Shown: positions 14,752 through 22,520 of the stretch, in pieces
Layout of the letters: each line of letters begins with the position of its first letter
Numbering within the stretch: the first letter of the stretch is position 1
Source: a virus
IMG/VR virus record: IMGVR_UViG_3300048026_000224
Location: 1 to 40,754 of that record
Length of the DNA: 40,754 nt
Direction: 5' to 3' (one strand)
Made by a program: the position numbers and the translations under genes
Notes under the pieces: model-generated
Seen by the model: only the letters and a program-made list of their open reading frames with translations
The model's database searches: none
What the model was told of the DNA's origin: nothing

Positions 14752-15022
14752 GATGCTTCTCCAAGCCTAAAATTCTACGTGATGTTTCTGCCTCATCCCT
14801 GAGATGTTGCAAATCAAACGCCGATAAATACCTGACACCACCCTCATGTAACGCTGTTTCTATAACAGGGTCTACAGCATTTAACAGGTCAATGATTGTA
14901 TTCTTCATGTCTATAGGTAGGGACTCAAATATCTTGGTACGCTCTATTCTTTGTTTATTGCGTTCCTTTTCCCAATGGGCAATGCGTTCGTCTGTTGTCA
15001 TGTTTTCAAGTTTCTTAGCCAT
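14744..15022 (-). CDS. Small helical hypothetical protein, first of its unit
   Basis: A 92-residue protein from ATG 15022 (AGGAG upstream; the longer TTG frame to 15070 overlaps the promoter). It is mostly helical: NMTTDERIAHWEKERNKQR, then DMKNTIIDLLNAVDPVIET, and a final coil. It is the first gene after the promoter at 15055-15083 and heads a chain of overlapping small genes down to about 12963. Confidence 0.6.
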   Translation of the reverse strand: MAKKLENMTTDERIAHWEKERNKQRIERTKIFESLPIDMKNTIIDLLNAVDPVIETALHEGGVRYLSAFDLQHLRDEAETSRRILGLEKHHG

Positions 15023-15054
15023 CTCGTTTCTCCTATCTGGCAGTTGATTAGTAA

Positions 15055-15083
15055 CCAATATCGGAAACAAAATACCCTGTCAA
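15055..15083 (-). promoter_or_regulatory. Leftward promoter after terminator
   Basis: On the minus strand TTGACA, 17 bases, TATTGG. It lies immediately downstream of the terminator at 15084-15120 and 33 bases before the next gene start, forming a terminator/promoter boundary between two early units. Confidence 0.5.
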
Positions 15084-15120
15084 CAAAAAAAGAACGAGGC
15101 CAGAAATTAATCTGACCTCG
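15084..15120 (-). terminator. Rho-independent terminator in early block
   Basis: CGAGGCCAGA (15095-15104) pairs with TCTGACCTCG (15111-15120) with one mismatch. On the minus strand this is followed by TTCTTTTTTT. It ends the first early unit (15731 to 15178). Confidence 0.8.
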
Positions 15121-15177
15121 CTCCCAACCAACCAAAGGAAACAACAAAGGGTAACCAGCCCCTTGCGTTACACCGTA

Positions 15178-15423
15178 TTAAGCTACTTCGTACAGTGTCC
15201 CTATTTTTAGCACAGTCTTTTCGTGTTCGTCAAGCCACTTTTTACATTCCCAACGACTTTTTCCAATAAAGATTGCAACGTGCCGCAGATAATCAACGCA
15301 ATCCTTTTTCTTTACCAATTCACGATCAGTCTCCCCTATACGAACAGACGACACCGGAACACATAGCATCCATTTGTAGTCACTGCGTTCTAAGATTTCT
15401 ATCTCAAGTTTTTCAGTTTTCAT
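15178..15423 (-). CDS. Small hypothetical protein, early unit 1
   Basis: An 81-residue protein beginning MKTEKLEIEILERSDYKWML. It alternates strands and helices (VSSVRIGETDRELVKKKDCV, then GKSRWECKKWLDEHEKTVLK). GAGG lies six bases before ATG 15423, which overlaps the previous gene by 11 bases. Unknown function; last gene before a terminator. Confidence 0.6.
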   Translation of the reverse strand: MKTEKLEIEILERSDYKWMLCVPVSSVRIGETDRELVKKKDCVDYLRHVAIFIGKSRWECKKWLDEHEKTVLKIGTLYEVA

Positions 15424-15607
15424 CTTCTTCCTCGTAAGCTTCGATGTAAATATCCATAGACTCCCTGATCAAGTCAGCAACGGATACCTGTTCTAAGGAT
15501 GTCTTTTGCAAAGTTTTAGCTATGTTTGCCATCTTGTTGTACTGTCCAACCTTTAACAGGATGTTATATTGTTTAGTCGGTTCCAAAATCTTGTTTGGTC
15601 TTGGCAT
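15413..15607 (-). CDS. Small protein, possible ribbon-helix-helix regulator
   Basis: A 64-residue protein: basic N-terminus (MPRPNKILEPTKQYN), a short strand (ILLKVGQYN), helix (KMANIAKTLQK), then VSVADLIRESMDIYIEAYEE. The strand-helix-helix order resembles ribbon-helix-helix DNA-binding proteins such as Arc or CopG, and the size fits, but I do not see a certain match. AAGGAA upstream supports ATG 15607, which lies inside the previous gene (35-base overlap). Confidence 0.55.
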   Translation of the reverse strand: MPRPNKILEPTKQYNILLKVGQYNKMANIAKTLQKTSLEQVSVADLIRESMDIYIEAYEEEDEN

Positions 15608-15731
15608 CCTTAATTTCCTTTTCAGATAGTTTATCTAGTTTCTTTTGCTTCTTATCCCCAATAACTTTATAACCGTATTTCTTATCCCTTAGTAGTTTAG
15701 CTATAGGGTTAATTTTATTATTAATATTCAT
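15573..15731 (-). CDS. Small basic protein, first gene of early unit 1
   Basis: A 52-residue, very Lys-rich protein (LLRDKKYGYKVIGDKKQKK), starting at ATG 15731 with GGGAG nine bases upstream. It is the first gene behind the divergent early promoter. The charge suggests nucleic-acid contact; no family recognised. Confidence 0.55.
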   Translation of the reverse strand: MNINNKINPIAKLLRDKKYGYKVIGDKKQKKLDKLSEKEIKDAKTKQDFGTD

Positions 15732-15755
15732 TGTATGTTTCTCCCAATGGGATGG

Positions 15756-15783
15756 TTAATAATTAAGTAGCACATCCTGTCAA
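15756..15783 (-). promoter_or_regulatory. Leftward early promoter in divergent control region
   Basis: On the minus strand TTGACA, 16 bases, TATTAA, 25 bases before the first early gene. A second TTGACA lies 10 bases further upstream. Both this and the promoter at 15055-15083 share TTGACAGG at the -35. Confidence 0.6.
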
Positions 15784-15807
15784 GCGTTGTCAATCAAAAA
15801 AATACGG

Positions 15808-15836
15808 TTGACATGATTTTTGTGCGGTGGTATCTG
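15808..15836 (+). promoter_or_regulatory. Rightward promoter of replication operon
   Basis: TTGACA, 17 bases, TATCTG, located 37 bases before the primase start. The -35 is perfect and the -10 weak, as in promoters that need an activator. It faces the leftward early promoter across about 24 bases. Confidence 0.45.
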
Positions 15837-15873
15837 TCTGACATAGTTTGTAACTAAGAAAAAGGAAACCGAC

Positions 15874-16671
15874 ATGAAATCACCAAGTTGGTTACAAGGA
15901 TATGTTGAATCGCTCGACATACAACCGATGGGTCGGTATCGATCCGACTGCCCAGTGTGTGGCAAGAAAAATACGTTTAGCGTAAACGATGACGGAATGC
16001 AACGTCTTTGGTTTTGTTTTCATGCCGACTGTAACGTGTCAGGACGGACAGGAATATCCTTGACACGAGACTTTGCAAAGCTTGCAATGAAAAAACACGA
16101 GTCTAAAATTTCAAAAGATACGCTGACAAAATTTGAGTTACCTAACACTTTTGTTAGCCTTTCTCGTAACTTAGATGCTGAACTTTATGTAAAATCTGTA
16201 AATGCGTATGATGCGTATCTGTCTGGTCGCGCTGACATTCGTTACGATTTTAAGCGTAACAGGGTGGCGTACGTGGTAAAAAACGGAAACAATGTTGTCG
16301 ATGCTGCCGGACGAGCTATCGATGGACGCAACCCAAAGTGGTATAGATATGGAAATTCTAGTTTACCTTTTAGTTGCGGATCCAGTGATACAGCTATTGT
16401 CCTCGAAGATTGCGCCAGTGCTTGTTCAGTTTCTGAATTAGCAACAGGGGTTGCCTTGTTAGGTACAAATCTGCTAGAACCACATATAGAAGTGTTGCGT
16501 AAGTATGAGCGTGTGTTTGTTGCGCTTGACAAAGATGCAACTGACAAAGCCGTCAGCATGGTAAAGGTACTGTGCCGACAAGTTCCAACCAAACTCATGG
16601 TCTTGAGCCGTGATTTAAAAAACTTAGCAAAGGAAGAGCTAAATGACTTCTTACGATCCCACCTCGATTGA
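15874..16671 (+). CDS. DNA primase (zinc finger and TOPRIM)
   Basis: A 265-residue primase that makes RNA primers at the fork. Cys26/Cys29 (CPVCG) and Cys48/Cys53 (CFHADC) form the zinc-binding domain. The TOPRIM core is AIVLEDCASA (Glu178) and VFVALDKDATDKA (Asp219, Asp221). In T7 the primase and helicase are one protein; here the helicase is the next gene, overlapping by 29 bases. ATG 15874 has AAGGA 8 bases upstream. An AAACCGAC copy ends at the base before the ATG. First gene of the rightward operon. Confidence 0.85.
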   Translation: MKSPSWLQGYVESLDIQPMGRYRSDCPVCGKKNTFSVNDDGMQRLWFCFHADCNVSGRTGISLTRDFAKLAMKKHESKISKDTLTKFELPNTFVSLSRNLDAELYVKSVNAYDAYLSGRADIRYDFKRNRVAYVVKNGNNVVDAAGRAIDGRNPKWYRYGNSSLPFSCGSSDTAIVLEDCASACSVSELATGVALLGTNLLEPHIEVLRKYERVFVALDKDATDKAVSMVKVLCRQVPTKLMVLSRDLKNLAKEELNDFLRSHLD

Positions 16672-17872
16672 TCGACAGATACTTGGCTTTTGTCTCAACG
16701 CCGACTTCTTTGGTCGCGTAAAGAACATTGTTGATCGGACGATGTTCGAAAAAGAGATGCGTGACATTTTTGACACACTTACATACTCACACACCAAATA
16801 CGGAAAAGACTTAACTATCAGTGAGTTAGCCAGTCTCTTTAATGATCGTAACCCTGCTATGCCAGAAGCCGCACGGAACAAGGTACACGAAACCATAGCA
16901 AAGCTAGATGTTGGCAACGCCGACAATCACGACTTGCACCTAGACTTGGTACACAACTTCTGGTTGCGTGATCGTGCGCGGGTCATTGGGGAGAAGGCAA
17001 TTGAAATCTTTACTGGTGACAGTGAGGAGTTTGGTGAGTTGCGCCGCCTCATTGAAACAGTAGAAGACGGACGCATCAGCGACAAAACAACCTACACTAA
17101 GGTCGAACATGATTTCGAACAACTACTAGAGGATGAAGCTGGTGATCCTGATTTCCCTTTTACATACGATCTGATCGGTGAGAATGTTGGCGGATTGGAT
17201 CGTGGTAACTTAGGCATCCTATTTGCCAGACCAGAAGTAGGCAAGACAACCTTCTGTTGTTTCCTTGCAGCATCGTACATCAAACAGGGATTCAAGGTAA
17301 CTTACTGGGCTAACGAAGAACCAGCCCCAAAGATTAAGTTGCGTATCATCCAGTCGTACTTTTCGATGACGCGGCAGGGAATGATCGATAACAAAACCGA
17401 CTTGGGTAGACGCTATCAAGACGAGATAGCCCCGCTGCTCACCATCATGGATTCGGTTGGCACGTCGGTTGAAGAGATCGATGAGTACGCCAAGCTAAAC
17501 AAACCTGACGTTATGTTCTGTGATCAGCTAGATAAGTTTCGTATCTCTGGTGAGTACAATCGCGGGGATGAACGCTTGAAGGAAACCTACGTGGTTGCTC
17601 GTGAGATTGCCAAACGAAACCGACTTCTTATGTGGGCTGTCAGTCAAGCAAGCTATGAAGCGCACGACAGACAGTGGATTGACTACTCGATGCTTGACAA
17701 CTCACGGACAGGCAAGGCAGGTGAAGCTGACATTATCATTGGGATCGGCAAGACAGGTTCGAGTGAGGTGGAGAATACTGTGCGCCACATTTGCATATCC
17801 AAGAACAAGCTAAACGGCTGGCACGGTATGATCAACGGGCAGATTGATATCGAACGTGGTATATATTACTGA
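16643..17872 (+). CDS. Replicative DNA helicase (DnaB/RecA-like)
   Basis: A 409-residue hexameric-type helicase. The N-terminal 140 residues are helical and resemble a DnaB N-domain that contacts primase (SIDRQILGFCLNADFFGRV). The motor has Walker A ARPEVGKTT (residues 195-203), a following YWANEEPAPK (the Glu block), and Walker B DVMFCDQLDKF (Asp294), then a motif 3/4-like region (LLMWAVSQASYEA, and an Arg finger-like DNSRTGKAGEAD). AAGGAAGAG precedes ATG 16643. It overlaps the primase gene, in line with their partnership at the fork. Confidence 0.85.
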   Translation: MTSYDPTSIDRQILGFCLNADFFGRVKNIVDRTMFEKEMRDIFDTLTYSHTKYGKDLTISELASLFNDRNPAMPEAARNKVHETIAKLDVGNADNHDLHLDLVHNFWLRDRARVIGEKAIEIFTGDSEEFGELRRLIETVEDGRISDKTTYTKVEHDFEQLLEDEAGDPDFPFTYDLIGENVGGLDRGNLGILFARPEVGKTTFCCFLAASYIKQGFKVTYWANEEPAPKIKLRIIQSYFSMTRQGMIDNKTDLGRRYQDEIAPLLTIMDSVGTSVEEIDEYAKLNKPDVMFCDQLDKFRISGEYNRGDERLKETYVVAREIAKRNRLLMWAVSQASYEAHDRQWIDYSMLDNSRTGKAGEADIIIGIGKTGSSEVENTVRHICISKNKLNGWHGMINGQIDIERGIYY

Positions 17873-18117
17873 TGGGAACCAAGCCACGCAGAAGGCATTG
17901 GCTCGATAAATACAAGTGCAGTAAGGGCTGTGAAATTTGTGGCTACAGTGAACAACCTGTTGCTTTACACTTCGATCACAAATACCCTAGCGAAAAAAGA
18001 CGAGCCATAGCACACATGATGGATTACAAATTAACTAACTTGATAAGTGAAGTCAGAAAGTGTAGAATCCTCTGTGCAAACTGTCACTATATTGAAACAG
18101 ATAAGGAAAGAAGATGA
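17872..18117 (+). CDS. HNH endonuclease-like protein
   Basis: An 81-residue HNH domain: CSKGCEICGYSEQPVALHFD gives the first Cys pair and start of the HH motif (HFDHKYP), and CRILCANCHYIETD carries the second Cys pair with the closing His. These small nucleases nick or cut DNA; in phages they may be homing enzymes or replication and packaging helpers. The start overlaps the helicase stop by 1 base and the stop overlaps the next start by 4, so it is integrated in the operon rather than a recent insertion. Confidence 0.75.
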   Translation: MGTKPRRRHWLDKYKCSKGCEICGYSEQPVALHFDHKYPSEKRRAIAHMMDYKLTNLISEVRKCRILCANCHYIETDKERR

Positions 18118-18278
18118 GCAAGAAGAAAAGAGAAGTAGTAGACAGACACTTGGGATGTCCTAGTTGGCCTAACTGCGATTTAGCCCCTTTAGGTTGTATC
18201 CTAGAGATGGGTAGAGATGTAGAGTGGTATGGTTATAAAGACCCAAAACCAACTAAAAAGAAAGAAGAAGACGAATGA
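18114..18278 (+). CDS. 54-residue Cys-containing protein in replication operon
   Basis: ATG 18114 overlaps the HNH stop (ATGA) and its TGA overlaps the exonuclease start (ATGA), which strongly supports translation. The protein begins MSKKKREVVDRHLGCPSWPN and continues CDLAPLGC: three cysteines spaced 6 and 7 apart, then a Lys/Glu-rich tail. It may bind metal but is too small to classify. Confidence 0.6.
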   Translation: MSKKKREVVDRHLGCPSWPNCDLAPLGCILEMGRDVEWYGYKDPKPTKKKEEDE

Positions 18279-18856
18279 ACATTCTGACCTTCGACGTGGA
18301 AACAACCCACATACACAAGGATAGCGGCGGCACAACTGCCCTACCATACTTTGGAAACAGACTGGTTTCTATCGGGTACAAGTGGCTGGGCTGTACCGTC
18401 CATTATCAGTGTTACTCCCACGCAGACAGGGAAGCAACCGACTCCGCCGCAGCAACATTTCAGCGGGAACTTGACACGGCTGACGTTGTTGTGGGACAAA
18501 ACATAAAGTTTGATCTATCGTGGATCAGAGAGTGCGGATTCAAGTATGAAGGATACGTCTATGATACGATGGTTGCGGAATATATTTTATCGAAAGCCCA
18601 GCGTTGGCCTCTTGGACTTGCTGCTCTTGCAGAAAAGTATGACGTTACCCGCAAGGAGAAAGACCTCGTTGCGCCGTATCTCAAAGACGGCAAGACCTTT
18701 TACGACATACCGTGGGAGATAGTAGCAGAGTACGGTAAAGCTGACGTACTTGCTACTGAAGAGATTGCACTTAAACAGCTAGAAGCCTTTGGCACTACCT
18801 TTGAGGAACTATTCAATGACCAACAACTTAATACCGACGTTAAGGCTTTCGCTTGA
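18275..18856 (+). CDS. 3'-5' exonuclease half of a split family A DNA polymerase
   Basis: A 193-residue DnaQ-fold exonuclease with all catalytic motifs: FDVETT (Asp7, Glu9), GQNIKFD (Asn76, Asp80) and YGKAD (Tyr153, Asp157). In family A polymerases of T7 type this is the N-terminal proofreading domain. Here it stops 41 bases after the polymerase start. The homologous part seems to end near residue 181 (FEELF); the last 12 residues (NDQQLNTDVKAFA) are out-of-frame reading of the polymerase N-terminus. Either a natural split or a +1 frameshift (real or a sequencing error). Confidence 0.8.
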   Translation: MNILTFDVETTHIHKDSGGTTALPYFGNRLVSIGYKWLGCTVHYQCYSHADREATDSAAATFQRELDTADVVVGQNIKFDLSWIRECGFKYEGYVYDTMVAEYILSKAQRWPLGLAALAEKYDVTRKEKDLVAPYLKDGKTFYDIPWEIVAEYGKADVLATEEIALKQLEAFGTTFEELFNDQQLNTDVKAFA

Positions 18857-20357
18857 GATGACTGACTCGCTTGCTCGTATAGAGCAAAACGGATTGAAGA
18901 TAAATCTAGAAACCCTAGACGAGATTGAACGAGAGTACCAAGAAGAAATGGATACCCTAGAGGTTCGCCTAAACCAATTGGCAAGGGAAGCTATGGGCGA
19001 CACGCCAGTTAACCTGTCTAGTCCAGATGATCGTAGTGTTCTTCTGTACTCACGCCGCGTTAAAGATAAACCAACGTGGTCACGGATATTTAACTTGGGT
19101 CACGAAAAGCGCGGAACTACTATGAAGCCGAAGCTTCGCACCCGCATGAAACGCGGCGAGTTCAACTCTGCGGTTCGTAACATGACAGAAGTAGTACAGA
19201 AGACACGAGGTCACCAGTGTACCGACTGTCGTGGTGAAGGGCGTGTCAGTCCTCGTAAGAAAGATGGCACACTGGGCAAAGCAATCCGTATCTGCAAGCC
19301 GTGCAGCGGAACAGGAGTTATCTACGTTCCTACCGGCGAGGTTGCTGGCTTCAAGCTGGTTCCACGAGACCCGATGGACACGGCATCCGCTGGTTTTAAA
19401 ACCGACAAGGTTACCTTAGAAAACCGACAGACCGACTTGTCTGGTGATGCTTACGAGTTTGTTGTTGCCTACGTGCGTTACAATGCGCTTCGTACTTACC
19501 TATCAACATTTGTAGAAGGGATGAAAAATAATGTTGACGAGAATGGTTTTATCCACCCAGAATTTATGCAATGCGTTACGGCGACAGGTCGCCTTTCGAG
19601 TCGCAATCCTAACTTTCAGAATATGCCACGTGGAAATACCTTCGCTATACGGAAGGTTGTCGAGAGTCGCTTTGAGGGTGGTTCGATACTTGAGGGGGAT
19701 TACTCCCAGCTAGAGTTTAGGGTAGCAGGGTTTCTTGCAAAGGATGGTCAAGCGTACATAGATGTGGAGAAAGGTACGGATGTTCACAGTTATACTGCCA
19801 GTATTATCGGGTGCAGCCGACAAGAAGCAAAGGCACATACCTTCAAACCGCTATACGGCGGTGTCACCGGAACCGACTCTCAACAACGCTACTACAGAGC
19901 CTTTAAGGAAAAGTATGAAGGTGTCACCGCTTGGCACGAACAACTCCAGCGAGAGGCCGTCCAGAAGCGATTAATCACCCTTCCAAGTGGTAGGCAGTAT
20001 GCCTTCCCAGATGCACGTTGGACTAAGTGGGGTACGGCTACAAATCGTACCGCAATATGTAACTATCCGGTGCAGGGATTTGCTACTGCTGACCTGCTTC
20101 CGATTGCTCTTGTCAAGCTGCAAAATCTATTCCTTGACAGAAAACTTATTTCCGTGATATGCAATACGGTACACGACTCTATCGTGGTTGATGTACACCC
20201 TAGCGAAAAAGATATTTGTATCAAACTGATGACAGAAGCAATGATGTCGTTGCCTGAAGAAACAATCAAAAGATATAATGTGGCCTATGACATGCCGGTA
20301 GGAATAGAATTAAAAATAGGAAAAAACTGGCTTGACTTAACAGAGGTAGACCTGTAG
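18816..20357 (+). CDS. Family A DNA polymerase, polymerase part, with DnaJ-like zinc insert
   Basis: A 513-residue polymerase from ATG 18816 (GAGG nine bases upstream; the frame is open 27 bases earlier). Motif A is EGDYSQLEFRVAGF (Asp295 region), motif B is RQEAKAHTFKPLYGG (Arg335, Lys339, Phe343, Tyr347), motif C is NTVHDSIVVDV (His453, Asp454). Phe343 is the equivalent of E. coli Phe762. Residues about 135-167 carry two CxxCxGxG motifs (CTDCRGEG and CKPCSGTG), a DnaJ-like zinc finger before the palm. I recall this feature in phage HMO-2011. The N-terminus (LIPTLRLSLEMTD) matches the exonuclease-to-polymerase junction of fused enzymes. Confidence 0.9.
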   Translation: MTNNLIPTLRLSLEMTDSLARIEQNGLKINLETLDEIEREYQEEMDTLEVRLNQLAREAMGDTPVNLSSPDDRSVLLYSRRVKDKPTWSRIFNLGHEKRGTTMKPKLRTRMKRGEFNSAVRNMTEVVQKTRGHQCTDCRGEGRVSPRKKDGTLGKAIRICKPCSGTGVIYVPTGEVAGFKLVPRDPMDTASAGFKTDKVTLENRQTDLSGDAYEFVVAYVRYNALRTYLSTFVEGMKNNVDENGFIHPEFMQCVTATGRLSSRNPNFQNMPRGNTFAIRKVVESRFEGGSILEGDYSQLEFRVAGFLAKDGQAYIDVEKGTDVHSYTASIIGCSRQEAKAHTFKPLYGGVTGTDSQQRYYRAFKEKYEGVTAWHEQLQREAVQKRLITLPSGRQYAFPDARWTKWGTATNRTAICNYPVQGFATADLLPIALVKLQNLFLDRKLISVICNTVHDSIVVDVHPSEKDICIKLMTEAMMSLPEETIKRYNVAYDMPVGIELKIGKNWLDLTEVDL

Positions 20358-20396
20358 TATCAGTCTACAACCCTAACAACAGGAGCATGAAAAATC

Positions 20397-21260
20397 ATGG
20401 ATACAGGGACAGAAATAATGAATATGGACGATATGGACGCAATTGTAGCAGCTATGAATGCAGATAATGATGAAGCATTGATGGCAGCAAGTGGTCAGAA
20501 TGTAAAGCAGACTGGTCAAAAAGGACTACCAAGAATTAATATCAACTACGATGCAGAGACAGAGGATGGCAAGAGCCTGCCTCGTGGGTCGTGGAAGATG
20601 TACATGGATGGTCGGTTTATCTACGCAGATGAGGTAGTGATTCGCCCAATTCTTCGCACATTTGAATACAGCGTGTGGGATCAGGAAAGCGGTTCTTTCG
20701 CATCGAAGTCAGTACAGAAGACCGTACTGTCTGGCATGTTTCCTGATACAGTTGGTGGCAACAAGTGTGGTCGCTTAACTCGTGATGAGGAAGATCGTCT
20801 GTCAAAAGATGACGTTGCTTACCTCAACTCCCGTGCATCTAGCTGCAACCAAATCCTTTACTCTAAGGTCTCTGGTACGTTCCACGATGCGGACGGTAAC
20901 GAAGTTGTTTTAGAAAATGAGCCAGTCGTTGCGTACTTTAAGCGTTCTGGCTTCATTCCGATGAACGACTTTATCAACAACTTGAGCAAGCAGAACAAGG
21001 TCATGCAAAAGTGTGAAATCTTGTTGGGTACAAGCCGCCACAAGAAAGGCAGCGTAACCTACTGGACACCTAATCCGACTTTGAAGGGTGTGGTTTCAGA
21101 GATCAGTGCCGACGATAAAGACTTGATGGCTAAGTTTGTTGAGACTGTGAAAGGTCACAATGAGACTGTTATGAACCAACATCGTGAGGCAGCAAAGCTT
21201 CTCGCTGACGATGACGATATCGATCTAGCAGCGGACTTCGACAATGCTAACGCTGCTTAA
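20397..21260 (+). CDS. Putative single-stranded DNA-binding protein
   Basis: A 287-residue protein. A beta-rich core (RGSWKMYMDGRFIYADEVVI, then FEYSVWDQESGSF) is followed by helices and a very acidic C-terminal tail (DDDDIDLAADFDNANAA), the kind of tail by which phage and bacterial SSBs bind partners. Position right after the polymerase supports this. The ATG at 20397 has GGAG 12 bases upstream; ATGs at 20418 and 20424 are alternatives. No OB-fold signature is certain by eye. Confidence 0.5.
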   Translation: MDTGTEIMNMDDMDAIVAAMNADNDEALMAASGQNVKQTGQKGLPRININYDAETEDGKSLPRGSWKMYMDGRFIYADEVVIRPILRTFEYSVWDQESGSFASKSVQKTVLSGMFPDTVGGNKCGRLTRDEEDRLSKDDVAYLNSRASSCNQILYSKVSGTFHDADGNEVVLENEPVVAYFKRSGFIPMNDFINNLSKQNKVMQKCEILLGTSRHKKGSVTYWTPNPTLKGVVSEISADDKDLMAKFVETVKGHNETVMNQHREAAKLLADDDDIDLAADFDNANAA

Positions 21261-22140
21261 AATACAGGACTACATGTCTAAGGCTCTCAGGGGGGAAGTT
21301 TCTGTCTCCCCTGAGACTATTGAAACATTTAAAAAAGACTGTTCAGATTCTATTATAAAGCAGCTTAGTCCAGATAGTAGAGGCGGTTATCGCGTTCGTA
21401 TGTCAGGATTAGGTCGTCCACTTTGCCAGCAGGTATTGGATAAGCAGGGTATCAAAGAGGATATGGAATATAATACTCTGTTTCGTTTTATGTTTGGAGA
21501 TTTAACTGAATCTATTTTGATGGCAATTATGCAAGAAGCTGGCGTTGAGATCGTAGACTATCAGAAACAGGTCGAACTAGAGATTGCCGGTAAGAAAATA
21601 AAAGGAACACTCGACGTTATTCTGCGAGACGAGACTGGTCAGGATAAGGTCTGGGATATCAAGTCTGCAAGTGACTGGGCGTTTAATTACAAGTTTACTG
21701 GCATGGGTGGATACGATAAACTAAAAGAGGATGATCCTTTCGGATATCTCATGCAGGGATTTCTGTACAGTGAAGCGGTAGGTTTGCCGTTTGGTGGATG
21801 GATAGTTGTCAACAAGTCTAGTGGAATGGTTGCTGTTGTAGATGTACCTGATTGGTCGCAGGAAGATAAAGCAGACTACTTGAAGGATGCTGCAGAGCGG
21901 ATCAAGTTTCTTGACAACCCTGACGTTAAGCCGTTTAAGCCATACAGTCCAATCCCAGAGACATACAAGAACAAAGGTGAGTTGGTTTCGACAGGAAACA
22001 AACTGCTACCTCGTGAATGTAATCTGTGTGGATATCGACACCACTGTTGGCCTAAAGCTATCCTGCACAGTAGAGTAACTTCACGAGCAAAGTCACCGCC
22101 ACAGGTGTGGTATTCTACCTTGAAGAAAAAGGAACTGTAA
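21244..22140 (+). CDS. PD-(D/E)XK exonuclease with probable 4Fe-4S cluster (Cas4/RecB-like)
   Basis: A 298-residue nuclease. The active site reads GDLTES (Glu89), GTLDVIL (Asp124) and VWDIKSASDW (Asp138, Lys140). Cys61 together with Cys259, Cys262 and Cys268 (CNLCGYRHHC) gives the one-plus-three cysteine pattern of Cas4 and AddB nucleases that hold a 4Fe-4S cluster. Likely a recombination or DNA-degradation exonuclease. ATG 21244 overlaps the previous gene by 17 bases; ATG 21274 with AGGA close by is an alternative. Confidence 0.75.
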   Translation: MLTLLKIQDYMSKALRGEVSVSPETIETFKKDCSDSIIKQLSPDSRGGYRVRMSGLGRPLCQQVLDKQGIKEDMEYNTLFRFMFGDLTESILMAIMQEAGVEIVDYQKQVELEIAGKKIKGTLDVILRDETGQDKVWDIKSASDWAFNYKFTGMGGYDKLKEDDPFGYLMQGFLYSEAVGLPFGGWIVVNKSSGMVAVVDVPDWSQEDKADYLKDAAERIKFLDNPDVKPFKPYSPIPETYKNKGELVSTGNKLLPRECNLCGYRHHCWPKAILHSRVTSRAKSPPQVWYSTLKKKEL

Positions 22141-22520
22141 TGCCGTTTTTATTCGTGAAGAACTACGAGGTAGAATTGATGCACATGAATAAAAGCTTGT
22201 ATCATATCTACATCGAGTCTGCCAAGAAGAGTGGGGGAGAAAGGCGGGTCTGTCAGATGCGTATACATCAGAACGGCCTACCTCTCACACTTGTCAACAA
22301 CTACAGCAAAGAAGGGTCTTTACATGCGGACACTGAGGTTCGAGACATAAAAACTGTAGAAGAAGAATTACAAAAGATAAGCAGAACCTCTCATGCTGGA
22401 GCCTATGTATGTGTGCCGATGCACCCTTTAACAACAGAACTTACAAACATCGAAAGACTATCCCCCAAACTGGCAGGGTATCTGATAAAAAGATTTCAAT
22501 CGATTGGATTAGAGTTTTGA
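22140..22520 (+). CDS. Hypothetical protein in replication operon
   Basis: A 126-residue protein, MPFLFVKNYEVELMHMNKSL, with alternating strands and basic residues and a helical C-terminus (SPKLAGYLIKRFQSIG). ATG 22140 shares one base with the upstream stop and has AAGGA 6 bases upstream; the longer frame to 22107 lies inside the exonuclease gene. The end overlaps the endonuclease start. No family recognised. Confidence 0.6.
   Translation: MPFLFVKNYEVELMHMNKSLYHIYIESAKKSGGERRVCQMRIHQNGLPLTLVNNYSKEGSLHADTEVRDIKTVEEELQKISRTSHAGAYVCVPMHPLTTELTNIERLSPKLAGYLIKRFQSIGLEF

Noticed and set aside
18838-18860. Programmed +1 frameshift joining exonuclease and polymerase
   Set aside because: GCT TGA is not a classical +1 slip site and the polymerase has its own ATG with a ribosome binding site; kept only as an alternative in the split-polymerase finding.
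20387-20467. Short leader frame before the SSB-like gene (ATG 20387)
   Set aside because: It has a GGAG site close by but overlaps the better gene start in another frame and encodes an unremarkable 26-residue peptide.
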